From assembly GCA_963922205.1 (NCBI GenBank), contig CAWUHX010000025.1, positions 186,001 through 250,000 of the forward strand: a stretch of 64,000 nt of DNA, written 5' to 3'. The stretch's first letter is position 1. The number at the start of each line of letters is the position of its first letter. The notes below the pieces were generated by a model. It saw only the letters and a list, made by a program, of their open reading frames with translations, was not told the origin of the DNA and did not search any database. Below are positions 1 through 10,855 of this stretch, in pieces. The translations under genes were made by a program, and so were the position numbers. Source of the DNA: Romanomermis culicivorax. Taxonomy: Eukaryota > Nematoda > Enoplea > Mermithida > Mermithidae.

Positions 1-1
1 C

Positions 2-1408
2 GGAGAGAAAAAGACTGTCGCAGCGGCCATAACAAGGTCAATGACGCAAAAAGAAGAAAGAAATAAAGTGCCGAAGTTCGAAGAAGATTTCCAACAGCCT
101 GAGAAACGGCTAGTAACTATAGAAACGCCAGAAGAAATCAGAGAAGCTCAAAGAAAAGATCCGTACATCGCGAAGTTGATAAAAGTCTTAGAACAGAAGC
201 AAATCTCTACGATTTCATCTGCTTTTCATACCGAAAACGAGATAGTGTACCGAACGTCAAAACAAGCTAACACAGCTTCCGCGATAGTAGTCCCAACTAC
301 TCTGATTGAAAGTGTTTTATATCAATTTCACGGCGCGAAGATTTTAAGCCATCAAGGTCACAGACGCACTACAGCGATGATTCGTCAGCATTTCTGGTGG
401 CCGAAAATGGAAGAATCAATAATAAAGTGGATCAAAACGTGTAAAACATGTCAACAAACAACTTCTCAGTTGCCCAAACCTCCTCCGTTGATGCCGATAC
501 AACCAAAATATCCATTTGAAATCGTCGCGACCGACATAGTAAACATATCCCCTCTGGGTGAGAAAAGATCATACGTCATCGTATTTCAAGACTACTTCAC
601 TAAATGGGTAAGCGCTCATTTGATTCCGGATCAAAAAGCAGCCACTATAGTCGAAAGTTTCGTAAACAACGTAGTTTTGGTTCATGGCAGCCCGAAACAT
701 CTACTATCAGATCAGGGTTCAGGATTCACTTCAAATTTGATGAAAGACATCGCGAAACTACTAAAAGTTCAGAAAATCAACACCACTGCGTATCATCCGC
801 AATGTAATGGAATGGTAGAAAGATTCAATCAAACGTTGATTTCGCAACTCAAAAAATTCACCGCTGAAGACCCCGATAATTGGGAACGATATCTACCTTT
901 TGCGACTTTCGCCTATAACGCTGTTCCTCACACAGCTACTCACTTTTCTCCGTTTCGACTTTTGCGAGGTTACGAACCCAGAATCGCTATAGATTTCGAC
1001 TGCGCGAAAAGTCTAACACTACCGCTAAACTACGATGCGTATCAGTACATCTTCACGCAAGCGCAACTAACGCTATATAACGAAGTTTTCGAAAACTTAA
1101 AAAATGCGTCCGAATCGCATAAACGATACTTCGATAAAAAAGCGAAAGAGCAGAAATACGATCTAAACGATCTCATACTGTTGATTAACAACAAAAAAGC
1201 GACTAAAATCGACAAAGACTATATCGGACCCTTCGTAGTGGTCGAAAACTTCGAAATCTCGAAAAACGTCATAACTATCGATAGTTTAGATTGTCCCGGA
1301 CAATCTCAGAAAGTCTCACTTTCTCGCGTAAAGCCATACATGCCTCGCACGGCATCGGCAATCTTAGAAACGGAAGACAACGGTCCTCCAAAAATTTGTA
1401 AACATTAA
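2..1408 (+). CDS. R1 retroelement pol, C-terminal part: Ty3/gypsy-type integrase (5' end outside window)
   Basis: The frame is open from base 2, so this is the end of a longer Pol polyprotein; the Met at 41 is probably internal. Numbering from that Met, an HHCC zinc-binding domain lies at about residues 94-138 (histidines in FHGAK and SHQGH, cysteines in CKTCQ). The catalytic DDE triad follows: Asp in VATDIV, Asp in LLSDQGSGF, Glu in [13 protein letters not shown]-like C-terminal module ([11 protein letters not shown]) follows. Integrase inserts the cDNA into host DNA. The ORF is intact and the triad complete, so the element may be young. Two more same-strand ORFs follow before a 3' LTR. The family call is firm; the clade is not resolved. 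Confidence 0.93.
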   Translation, partial: GEKKTVAAAITRSMTQKEERNKVPKFEEDFQQPEKRLVTIETPEEIREAQRKDPYIAKLIKVLEQKQISTISSAFHTENEIVYRTSKQANTASAIVVPTTLIESVLYQFHGAKILSHQGHRRTTAMIRQHFWWPKMEESIIKWIKTCKTCQQTTSQLPKPPPLMPIQPKYPFEIVATDIVNISPLGEKRSYVIVFQDYFTKWVSAHLIPDQKAATIVESFVNNVVLVHGSPKHLLSDQGSGFTSNLMKDIAKLLKVQKINTTAYHPQCNGMVERFNQTLISQLKKFTAEDPDNWERYLPFATFAYNAVPHTATHFSPFRLLRGYEPRIAIDFDCAKSLTLPLNYDAYQYIFTQAQLTLYNEVFENLKNASESHKRYFDKKAKEQKYDLNDLILLINNKKATKIDKDYIGPFVVVENFEISKNVITIDSLDCPGQSQKVSLSRVKPYMPRTASAILETEDNGPPKICKH

Positions 1409-1898
1409 AATTAATAATTTTGATATATTTCAACTAACACTAATTTTTAATTTTGATAAATGAAGTCTAACTATTTAATAATTTTGAGCAAAGCGATGAG
1501 TACAAATTTTCGAATATTTAAAAACGCGCAAAACGCGCTCATACAGATTCTATGTGAAATGAATGAAAGGAATGCGTGTGATATTATTATGTGATTTTGT
1601 ACTTATTCACGTCCATTTCGAATAAATTGACCTTCCATAAGTAGTTGCGCAGAAGAGAGATTGAATAGAAAGCGCGCGCTGTAGGAAAATCTTCCTCTGG
1701 TCCCACCCAATCTGAACTTTACATTTTTCGCCATGTGCATGAAAATTTAAATTCGTGGTTTAACAACTTTCCACTTTACACCTTACTCTTTTAGCAAGAT
1801 AGTTTGGCTTATATTTTTCATTTCGCAAAATTGAAACGATAGAGAACGGTCGCATCGAATTTGAAATTCTTCAAGATCAAAGTTGATAGATAAAAGCG
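1409..1898 (+). other. R1 non-coding spacer between integrase and ORF3
   Basis: About 490 bases without a convincing ORF separate pol from the exonuclease ORF. The tract is A/T-rich and contains an AATAAA at about 1622. It is where a subgenomic promoter or a 3' splice site for the downstream ORFs would be expected, but I see no decisive signal. Confidence 0.5.
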
Positions 1899-4805
1899 AT
1901 GGCTAGTGAATCAGAGGCGACGACGTCGCAAGAATCGGCGATATCAACGTCGCTAATAAATCCGCCGCCGATATTTCGAAAAGCATTTAACAATCAAGAC
2001 CGATACGTGGCGTATCAGAAAAAGCAATACCGTCAAGACGACAGATTTTTCTTTGCTGATGGTAAGTTCTGCACTGCCATATAGACTAAAGTCTCTAAAA
2101 AGAAACTCCGGGTTTCACTTCCCCTGGGAAGAGTAAAGTATCGATCCGTCGATAAGAAAATGGGAGTCGCGGTAACTTCGCTAGAAGATTTGCACGCCGC
2201 GATTCGAATGAGTGACGTTTCCATGCGAAACTAAATCTCACAGAAATTAATCGAAATTTTATGATATTTTTTAGAATACAATATCAAAAGAATGATCCGA
2301 ATCACGGAATTCGAACGTTGGTTCGAGATGGTATATGCAAGACCGCTCAACGTGCTACGCGACCCTCAATACGTTGAGAGCGGAGAGTTGAAAGGCGCCC
2401 TATCGGCATACGCAAAACCGAACTTCCGCGGCCATGTGCTAGTGGGATTCGACGTCGAAAAGATCTCGACTACTCAGCTATACATACACAAGAAAACGAA
2501 GATGAATATAGTGAACCAGAACGCGACCCACGTCGCTCGGTTCGTCCAGCTGGGTTTTCCCACTGGATACACTATAATGTTCGACGCCTTAGCGGCGACA
2601 CCCGAGGATTGGACGGCCTTCTACGAGTTCGTGTCGGCCCCTAAAACAATCGCAATCGGATTCGATCAAGCCGACGATTGGAAATGTCTCAAAGACATGC
2701 ACGGACGAGGGTTTTACTCATCCGACGCTCGAAAAACGCACTCTAACGTGCTCGCGCCTAGTATACTGGTCGACATCCAGATTATACTAGAAAATATCGA
2801 ACGCTCACCCGAAAAGTGGGAGAGAGCTCGTCTGATCGGCTTGTGCCCCGAAAATAAAAAATTGAAAGGAATCGTTGCCGACGCGTTCGCGCTAGACGTA
2901 GAACGCTACACGTTGTATTTTCCGCAAGCGAACGATCGCATCGCCCAAGCAGGCAAACCGGACGATCAAGTTTTGACGTATTCGATTCTAGATGTGTACT
3001 ATCCGATATTAATGTTTTTAGCGTACGGGCGCTACGGCTTCGTAGACAGCGTCTACGACAGCATACAAATCTTCCCGCTCGATTTCTTGCCGCCCGAATA
3101 CATACACATCGCTACGCAAAACTTGTATGATAACGCTAACGTCGATCGCGAAGGCGACGAAAAGGGTGCTTTCGGTGTCGTAGATCCGACGCTCTCGAAG
3201 AGTATGCTGCATGCGATCATGCGCGACGAAATCCTGGCGTTAAATCGAATCATATACTACGACTATAACGTTCCGAACATGCGATACTGTACGTATAATC
3301 ACGTAAACGCGGAGCACTCCACTAAACCGCTCGGATTGAAAATGCATCCGACAAAACTACTGACGATAAAAGGTAGCAAAAACAACACGTCTTCGTTGAC
3401 CGACGACGGAAAGACTGAACCGTATGACGACGCCGCTGAATGCGCGAGAGTTATTGAGCGAGCTTTACGCTCCAATGACGTAGTTAGCATCCATCACGAA
3501 GTCGGCGCACCTATGTCTTTGCTATTTCTTTCCGAAATAGACCAAAACATGGTGACAAGTGATGACGCGAAACAAATAAATTTCAAATTAGTCGTAAACG
3601 ATCCGTTCACCACCTACGGTCCTCCAGAAACGTGGCCTATCTACGAAATAAAATGCGACCATCAGATCCCCGAAAAGCCGGCTCTAACGCCGCTCTACTC
3701 CGTTCCGAACCATCATCAATGGATGAATGCTGTTCGCGGAACTATGCCGCTAGTCGCTCATGTCTGCTCCCCACATTCCGAAATGGAATTGCGAGCCATT
3801 CTCAAAAATGAGATCTCGAAACTGTTATCAAAAAGTGACAGTATCGACATAGATCTTATTTGCGAACAAAATTGGGTGAAACGAGACGGCACGTTCGAAT
3901 TCGAACTAATGGAATGGACTAGTCGCTTGCCCTACAACGAAAAGAATCGCAGCGACAGTAAACGACCGATATACGCGAATCGATATTTTATGCGACAAAT
4001 CATATTCAAAAACGACAGTTTTCCTGTCTCCAGCAAAACCGATCTAGTAACGAAAAAGAAGTATAGGGAAAACCCCTATTACTACTTTTCTTACAATTCG
4101 CCGATCTTAACGTCGAGAAAATGCGAGCAACTCATTTGCTTTCCGCCGATTCACACTCTAACAATGAGTTCGAATTTGCCCGTAATACCGACTGCCATAT
4201 TGTCAGGAGAAAGTCCCACAAAAACGCCTACACAGGCTCCTACACAATCCACCGCGGATACCGAATTGGATGTGGAAACGGCGATGGCCGTCGATTCGTT
4301 GCTCAAACAAACCGCCGAAGAATCGTTCACGGTAAAAACAGAACTACCGTCCGAATCCGACGTCATACAACTCGAAAGCGAAGAAGAAGACGTATCCACA
4401 GCTGATACTACTGCACCTATAACGACGACTAAAACAACGTCTTCGTTCACTCCGCTATCCAAAAACTTGTCGAGCAGTACATTCGAATTGGAATCGGAGG
4501 AAATAAAGAAACGAAACATACAAGAGGTAGCCGCGTTGGTAAAAACCTCATCGATGTACGATGTTTCGCGTATGGAAGACGTAGAAGAAGACGAAACAAA
4601 AATTGTACCTCCGAAAATCATACCTACGCGATACCGAATACAAAAGAAAAACGAGGAAGACACCTCTACCCCGATAAGTACCGAAACCGCCACTCCAGTT
4701 TTGGAGGTGAAAGACGACCGACTGTGCGATGAACACGGCGTACCCATTCGCAACGTCAGAGCGTATCAGTTTTCACTGTTTCGGAGACGAAATGCCATGG
4801 ATTAA
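1899..4805 (+). CDS. R1 ORF3: spliced protein with DEDDy-type 3'-5' exonuclease domain
   Basis: Two exons, 1899-2061 and 2275-4805, join in phase across a canonical intron (donor GTAAGT, acceptor TTTTTTAG) to give about 897 aa. Residues about 105-300 show the three motifs of the RNase D/WRN exonuclease superfamily: ExoI Asp114 and Glu116 in VLVGFDVEK, ExoII around Asp185 in [11 protein letters not shown], ExoIII Tyr290 and Asp294 in [10 protein letters not shown]. Family members remove nucleotides from the 3' end of RNA or DNA. The remaining 550 residues are unrecognised; the last 200 are Thr/Ser/Glu-rich and look disordered. It lies in the env position of R1, between integrase and the 3' LTR. 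DEDDy exonucleases captured by retroelements have been reported in bdelloid rotifers. The substrate is unknown; a role against host small RNAs or in cDNA processing is speculation. Confidence 0.75.
2062..2274 (+). other. Intron in R1 ORF3
   Basis: This 213-base tract starts with GTAAGT and ends with a T-rich tract and TTTTTTAG. Reading through it meets a stop within ten codons, whereas removal joins two open frames exactly (163 + 2531 bases, a multiple of three). It must stay unspliced in the genomic RNA to be retained in the element, which implies regulated splicing. Confidence 0.75.
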
Positions 4806-4808
4806 CAG

Positions 4809-6086
4809 ATGCGCACAATACAGGATTATCTGGACACGCACCCAGAAGATCCTAATTACGTGCCTCCATCCAAAAAACGTCGCGAATCACGAGAAGACAC
4901 TCGTAGTAGAGAACGAAAAGAAACCGAATCACGGTCACGAGAACGACCCTCGCGGTCTACTGCTCGCAAAGAAAGCGACGATTATGACAGTCGAAAATAT
5001 CGGCATGGTGAATACGCGTCGAACGAGTGTCCTAGAAAATTTCACCGAGATCGCGATTATAGACGAGAACATCCTAGCGAATCAAAAGATCGACAAAAAA
5101 GAATTGAATGGGCTAGCGCCTTGAAACGCGATCAATTGAAAAAAGAACAGTTAGAGAGCCAACAGCCTCGGACGGCTGGCTCCGAACCAATGATCGATGA
5201 ACCAACAACATCGCAGCAAGCGGAAGCGGCTAGCGAACAACAAAAGTCGCAACGAACCGTCCGAGAATACAAAGTTGCGCATCGACGACACGGTAGACAG
5301 CGTACACCGCCGGAAGAACGGTACCCTAGCGTACCTACAGCACCTATTACGGCTCAAATCCAACCGAGAACGACCGATGACGTAATTATCATTAATTACT
5401 TCAATCGTGCTCATTTGGATTTCGATCCCGTAATTTTACATCAAGCCACCGCGGCTTCGCAACAAATAGCGCAGGACTTTCCTGACTATTTTCAAGCACG
5501 ATATTTGCGACGAGATCCACATTGCACAGAAGAACTCACTGCAGTTCTTCTAAGTTGGATGTGCGATTACTATAAGTATTACGGCGCTGAAAACGCAATC
5601 GTGATAACACAGCTCACGCTGTTCCTCTTCCACGCCAGACAAGCCTACGACTACAAAACTACCGATAATTCGTATTCGATGGCTCTACGCTACATCTTGC
5701 AATGTCTCACCGACACGCGAGCCCCGAATTATCCGGCAACTGAAGAAAGAAAGGGTATCATTCGAGATATACATTGCGAGTATCAAATCGAAATGGACAA
5801 GCGAGCCGAAGAAAAGAAAAAGAAAGACGCCCAAGCCATGGCAAAAGCGGCCGTACCGCCAAAGTACCAAATGACACCGGCTCCGATCATCACTATGGCA
5901 ACGACAGCGACAACTCAACCGTCGATGGTTGGAGTGAGAACCTCGCTTGGAGCCGCGCAGCGAGCTTTGGCCCCACGAGCACCTACCACGAGTCAATCGA
6001 TACAGATGCCCCCGCCGGGTATTCTGAAAGCGAGCAAAACCCCGGTCAAAGTTTTGCCTAAAGGTCGCGGATTTCCGCCGAAATGA
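4809..6086 (+). CDS. R1 ORF4: basic RS/RE-rich protein of unknown function
   Basis: 425 aa. Residues about 15-125 are strongly charged, with many SR, RE and RD pairs resembling RS domains of RNA-binding and splicing factors. Residues about 185-320 look like a compact helical domain with aromatic residues (MCDYYKYYG, LFLFHARQAYDY). The last 80 residues are Pro/Thr/Ala-rich and end in a basic GRGFPPK. It starts three bases after the ORF3 stop in the same frame (TAA CAG ATG), so it could be made by readthrough, by reinitiation, or from its own transcript. I recognise no family. An RNA-binding, Gag-like or splicing-regulator role is only suggested by composition. Confidence 0.7.
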   Translation: MRTIQDYLDTHPEDPNYVPPSKKRRESREDTRSRERKETESRSRERPSRSTARKESDDYDSRKYRHGEYASNECPRKFHRDRDYRREHPSESKDRQKRIEWASALKRDQLKKEQLESQQPRTAGSEPMIDEPTTSQQAEAASEQQKSQRTVREYKVAHRRHGRQRTPPEERYPSVPTAPITAQIQPRTTDDVIIINYFNRAHLDFDPVILHQATAASQQIAQDFPDYFQARYLRRDPHCTEELTAVLLSWMCDYYKYYGAENAIVITQLTLFLFHARQAYDYKTTDNSYSMALRYILQCLTDTRAPNYPATEERKGIIRDIHCEYQIEMDKRAEEKKKKDAQAMAKAAVPPKYQMTPAPIITMATTATTQPSMVGVRTSLGAAQRALAPRAPTTSQSIQMPPPGILKASKTPVKVLPKGRGFPPK

Positions 6087-6420
6087 GTCAAAATGGATAA
6101 GTATCACGATGCTAACGCATCTCATTTCCTTTCACTAGTTTATTCTTTTTCCACTAGAATCTTTTCTTTGAAATCTCTAAAAATTTTAAATTTCTCGGTG
6201 CTAAATACTAGTTTTCATTTGCTCATCACTTCGTGCCGTAACATTTTTTTTGTGATAACATCGTTTAAATTTTCTTTGTTTGTGTAGTATGTGCCGCAGA
6301 GTAGAGAAATGAGAACGACAAACTGACGAAAGAAACTTGCCCAAAACGAGCTAAACGCTCTCATTCGATCAATACGCAAATTCACCACGACACATCGAAA
6401 TCGCTTGAGGCGATTTAGAT
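6087..6420 (+). other. R1 3' untranslated region before the polypurine tract
   Basis: No ORF of note. A/T-rich sequence lies between the ORF4 stop and the polypurine tract. Confidence 0.5.
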
Positions 6421-6435
6421 CGAAAGGGGGAGGAG
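6421..6435 (+). promoter_or_regulatory. R1 polypurine tract
   Basis: A near-perfect purine run (GAAAGGGGGAGGAG) ends directly at TGTTGTGG, the proposed LTR start. This is the usual site for plus-strand cDNA priming. Confidence 0.65.
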
Positions 6436-7025
6436 TGTTGTGGAGCAATTTGACGTATTTGTAAAGCTCGTGTCGTTTGCGAAAAAGATCGGCAAGTTTG
6501 AATTGGAAAGATCGTGACGAGACCACCGAAGAGGCGTGGCTACAACGTGAAGAAATTATGAAAGTGTTTTTCATTAGTTTTGCGTTGTACTGTAGCCGAA
6601 TGGTTGTGTTTTTTTGGCGTTTGTCTGGAAAAGTGTGTGGCGGCTTTGTACATTAGTAAATTGTGTGAAAAGTGTGTTCTAAGTTGAGTCAAACTATTTG
6701 GAAAATAGTTTGAGTGAGCGAGTGAAACTCCTAAGCGGTTACGAATATACGGCGCGAGTTTCAGCATCCGAAAACCTTTGGCGACCTGAGCGAAGATCCC
6801 TAGATAAAATTGACACAGCGCTCTCTACGAGCCCGTCAATCTCCTGCGTTCGACTATCGTTGCGTTAAATCCGATAAACACTCCGGGTGTTTCGTCTACA
6901 GCGTTCCGCACGCTCTTCTACGTTCCGTACGTCTCTTCTAAAACGCGCGATAAATCGTCGAGCTACACAGCTAAATTCTCATCTGCGTTCCGTCGTCTAT
7001 CATCTCTATTTTCTCACGCACGACA
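6436..7025 (+). repeat. R1 3' LTR
   Basis: 590 bases running from TGTTGTG after the polypurine tract to CACGACA, which are inverted ends with one mismatch. At 7026 the sequence switches to the minus-strand integrase of element M. The matching 5' LTR and the target duplication lie outside the window, so the boundaries rest on the ends alone. Confidence 0.6.
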
Positions 7026-7510
7026 TTCCCAATTACCCATTGGATGATAAGGGGTAGTGTGTACCTTTTCTGTATTGCATAACTTTGTGATATTTGTAAA
7101 AAGTTCGGATGTGAAATCTGAAGCCCTATCACAATGTATAATGTTTGGGGCTCCATGATGGCAAACGATTTTTTCAACAAAAAGAGAAGCGATTGTTTGT
7201 GATGTTATGTTAGGGGTAGCAAATGCTTCCACATATTTTGTAAAGTAGTCAATAAAAACTACAACATAAAAGTTCCCATTGCCAGACATGGGGAGAGAAC
7301 CCATGCAGTCCAATCCCACTCCTTCAAATGGTTGAGAAACCCGAACTAGGACCAAATCCGCTTTGATCCCACATCTAGGGGGCTTATTGAACTGACACTT
7401 TTGACAAGTTTTGCAATATTGTTCCACAAATTTTCGCATTTGAGGCCAAAAATTTTTTTGTTTTATATTTTCATACATTTTTCTGGAAGAAAAGTGTCCT
7501 GCAAATTTGC
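7026..7510 (-). pseudogene. Element M integrase fragment
   Basis: Minus-strand translation shows the end of the HHCC zinc finger (GHFSSRK, then CKTCQKC), the core with the first Asp (VGLDCMG) and second Asp (IIHCDRASDF), and TTPYHP just before the catalytic Glu. It is cut at 7026 by the R1 LTR, so the Glu and the C-terminal module are missing here. It is closest to the integrase of element A. Confidence 0.85.
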
Positions 7511-8092
7511 TTTTGCAACCGCCCTGATCTCCAAGGGTGCTGATAAGACTGTTGCCATCCCAAGAGGCCACTTGTCCCTCCTCGATAATCAAATTTTCTA
7601 CTGTTTGACAATTATCGAAGCAGCACCACTTATACTGTAGGTCAAGTTTATTGTTTGTTGACCAAATACCCAGGGTTGTTTCATTCACAAACTGACCATG
7701 GAAAATTTTTGTTTTCATTGCTATTTTGCATTCAAAAGCGGTCAAAGTTTTCACAAAAATTTGGTCAAAAATTTTACTTTTTGGGCCGAAAAACCCAACC
7801 TGCATGCAAATTTTTTAAGTCCAAAGGGTACACTTGAACCCCATTGTATGTTTTGGTTGGGCTAACAGTCTGAAAACCTGTCCCATGACAAGGGTGGGAT
7901 TTTTGTCAGAAGGGGGTCTTACACATGCAATATTTTTTGGAATTTCTATGGTGTGTCCACTGGTCGAAGTTCCACAAAGCTGCAATGTTTTTATTGGACT
8001 GCCGGCCATGGGGAGAAAAATAAAACAAAAACATATAAACAATGAAAAAAAATTTCATTTCTATTTTTTTCTTGTCTGGCCAATCTGGCCTT
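7511..8092 (-). pseudogene. Element M envelope-like glycoprotein, N-terminal fragment
   Basis: Minus-strand frames, with a shift near 7815, match the N-terminal env region of element A: an early CGTS-SGH-IEIP cysteine motif, KCTLW, IWSTNN, the YKWCC cysteine pair and ASWDGNSLISTLGD. The match ends at about 7511 and is fused directly to the integrase frame, so the C-terminal env half, protease, RT and RNaseH are deleted. The start lies across the element A insertion. Confidence 0.8.
8089..8092 (+). repeat. Target-site duplication CCTT, left copy (element A)
   Basis: CCTT directly precedes LTR1 and recurs at 25757-25760 directly after LTR3. A 4-bp duplication fits Ty3/gypsy-type integration and shows that the outer ends belong to one insertion event in element M. 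Confidence 0.75.
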
Positions 8093-8990
8093 TGTAACGT
8101 ACCTGCTAAAGCAGTACTGTAAATATGTAGCATACTGTATGTAATAGACATTTATTAGATATTATCTTACTTCCACATTTTATCCTCTCAAGGGTGTCTG
8201 GGATTCACACCCAAACATTCCTATAAAATTACGTGAAGTACTTTATTTTGATCCGTTCACACCCCAGTAGCCCAATTAAGATGCCCTAATTAATTTGCAC
8301 AAACGGCAGCTGTTCCCCTAGAACCTACGCTAAACTACACATTCCACAGCTACCGTAATCCCCCGTAAAAATCGTGAACAACACCTGCACACAGAAATAT
8401 ACATAGATGCCCTGCCAGACAGTAGTCTCAAGTGTAACGGTAGCGGCGGCCCCACAAAACATGTGTATACAGAGAAACCGATACAGGAAGCATGCACAGA
8501 AGCACAAAGGTGTGGCCAAGCCCACCGTAGGAAGCAAGCAAAGCACAGAAAGCATACAGTACCAGGGAAGCGTTAGAGAGGTGTAACTAAGTAAGCATAA
8601 AAAGCGTAGCAGGAAACGACGATTGGCGGAAGAAGATGGACAGAAGCTCGACCTCCCGTGACGCCCAGGGAGTGGCCAAAATCGCCGTATAAAAGAAGAA
8701 GCAAAGCGTGATTTGATCATTCTTATTCTTGTGGTTTTACATTTTTTCGACTCCCGCGCTCGCCCCGTCCCTTTTTTATACATTTGCAAGCCGCCAATTA
8801 TTTGAAAGCAACCTAAACTGAGGCCCCGTTCGTATTATAAATTGAAACACCTTTTGTATTGTCGACGTTCAAGCGACTGTCTATCATTCGTATATTATCG
8901 CCCCGTATTGTACCGCCTGCGCCCCATTGTCCCTGCCGTATCGACCGATTGGTTAGAAGTAAAGTACCTCACACAAATCTGGTCGTTACA
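8093..8990 (+). repeat. Element A LTR1 (5')
   Basis: 898 bp, beginning TGTAACG and ending CGTTACA, a perfect 7-bp inverted end pair. A TATA box (TATAAAAG) lies at 8688-8695. Antisense and sense ORFs inside the LTR are not considered genes. Confidence 0.95.
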
Positions 8991-8995
8991 TATTT

Positions 8996-9008
8996 TGGTG
9001 ACCGTACC
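8996..9008 (+). promoter_or_regulatory. Element A primer-binding site (copy 1)
   Basis: TGGTGACCGTACC begins five bases after the LTR, starts with the TGG complementary to a tRNA CCA end, and recurs identically after LTR2 (17379-17391) and in element M (27782-27794, minus). I did not identify the tRNA. Confidence 0.6.
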
Positions 9009-9233
9009 GTTACGTTAACCACTGGAACTCCCTGCCCCCAATTAGGTGTACTCTTATCCGGGCATTTAGAAGCATTCGATAATACAGTAGTAATCATTTC
9101 CTACAGTAAGACAGTATTCGTAGAAAGCAAACTGGAAATCCCCTCCAACGAGACATTAAGTGATACATTTAAACGAATACAGCGTGAAGCAAAAATTGAA
9201 GCATTTAAGCAGAAATCCCAACGCAAACCAAGA

Positions 9234-10751
9234 ATGACCCACCAAACGCAAGATCATTTAGGAGAAATCGTTAGAGAACAGATAAACGATTTATTTTCAG
9301 AGCATTTTCGTACCCTACGCACACAATTGAATCAGAATACAGTAAACCCTACCCTAATAGACGATCTCAGAACAGCAAACATTCGTAATAACATGGCAAA
9401 TAATTTCTACACGAAACCTACAGTATTCATGGGCGGCGTGACCCAACATTTTGGTGAATGGAACAAAAAATTAGAACAATTCATGGCACTCCAAGGCATG
9501 AAAGATACAGACGTACAGTTAAAGTTGGCATGTTTAGAAATTCATTTAGGAGGAGCCGGGTTAGCAAAATTCAAAAGTTTAGCAAATTCCGAAAACCCTC
9601 CCCACACATACGAGCAGTATAAAGTCGCATTACAGGCCTTTTTCCCAAACAATAGAGATAATGAGCTACATCAACAATTCTTACGCAAGAGAAAGCAAAA
9701 GCAATCAGAAACATTAACGGAATTCTTATTTGATCTAGAACATCTCGCATCCCTCGCCTACCCTAACTTTAACACAGACGCACGAGTAATGATCATAAAA
9801 CCCCTCTTTGTAGAAGGCATGCAAAACGAAATCAGGGAAGCAATTAAGTATCAAAGGTTCCCAACTCTAAAAGAAATGTCAGACTAAGCAGCTTACATTG
9901 AACAGCAAATCCTTAGAAATAAGTTAAAATCTAACGTCCTTCCCTTCATACCCCCAAAACCCGAACCCATCTTTTCCCTCACAAAAAATACAGACCAACA
10001 GGATCTTTTGCATCAGTTAGAACAAGAAGTAAAAGATTTACAGTTGCAGATCAAACAAAAACCTCAATCCCCACAACAAAGTAGCTACAACAATTTCAGT
10101 AACAATACTTTCAGCAGGAATAATGCTTACAGGAACAATACCACCCCTAGGCAGCCCACATGCTTCCAGTGTGGACAAATTGGACACGTAGCTCGTAATT
10201 GTAAATCAGTAGGCACCCGAAAATCATGTGAAATCTGTTTCCGTAATAATCACAGTACACGTGATTGTAAAAGCCGATGCATCCACTGCTCCCAAACAGG
10301 ACATAGATCAGATAACTGCCTTTCAAAACCCTACTCCAATTTTCAATGTTTTCTATGCAAGCAGAGAGGTCATACAAGCAGGTATTGTCCAAATCAGCAG
10401 AGTCGTGATATTCAAAATTGCATTGAGTACAGGCAACCCCAACCCCTCATGGACATTGACGACCCCGCATTTTACTCAAAATTACCCACCATAACTAATG
10501 GCCCTCAGACTACTTTAGGAACTATCATGCCCAACACCCACCGCCGTAGTGACAAATACGTCCTTGATCTGGACGTACCGGATTGGTGCGCCATGTCACC
10601 ACCCCCCTCGCCTGAAGCCGCAAAAATCGAAAAATCGCTGCCCACCATCCCCGTAGGCTACAAGATCCCCCGAAAGCAAGACACTACGCCGCCCACGGCC
10701 CCCGAAACCCCGTCGAAAACAGGAACTTGTTATCCCTTCTCCATGGCCTGA
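9234..10751 (+). pseudogene. Element A gag, copy 1 (nonsense mutation)
   Basis: Same protein as the copy 2 gag at 17617-19134, but codon 218 is TAA (9885-9887) where copy 2 has GAA. Capsid-like sequence lies before the stop and four CCHC knuckles after it, so the product lacks the nucleocapsid part. Since copy 2 is intact here, the stop arose after the tandem duplication. An upstream Met at 8859 lies inside the LTR, so 9234 is preferred as the start. Confidence 0.88.
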
Positions 10752-10850
10752 CCCCCGAACCCTACCAATTCCGCCACCGCCAAACACTTCTACCGACCCC
10801 CCCAAGTAAGCAAGTCCAAACCCCATCCCATGACTCATTTTCTAAAATTT

Positions 10851-10855
10851 TACAG
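10851..10855 (+). promoter_or_regulatory. Candidate 3' splice site upstream of env (copy 1)
   Basis: AAAATTTTACAG ends here, between the gag stop and the env signal peptide. The same string occurs at the equivalent place in copy 2 (ends 19238) and in element M (minus, ends 25853). Spliced env messages are known for gypsy-type errantiviruses. No donor was identified. Confidence 0.35.

Noticed and set aside
4151-4753. 200-aa Ser/Val-rich minus-strand ORF
   Set aside because: Exact antisense shadow of the Thr/Ser/Glu-rich tail of R1 ORF3; no independent support.
8325-8789. 154-aa minus-strand ORF within LTR1, repeated in LTR2 (16708-17172)
   Set aside because: It is antisense to the LTR, broken in LTR3, and has no recognisable domain. 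Its presence twice is explained by LTR duplication.
8859-9233. Gag start inside LTR1/LTR2 (Met at 8859 and 17242)
   Set aside because: Initiation within the LTR, before the primer site, would include non-coding leader; the first downstream Met with Gag-like sequence is 9234 / 17617.
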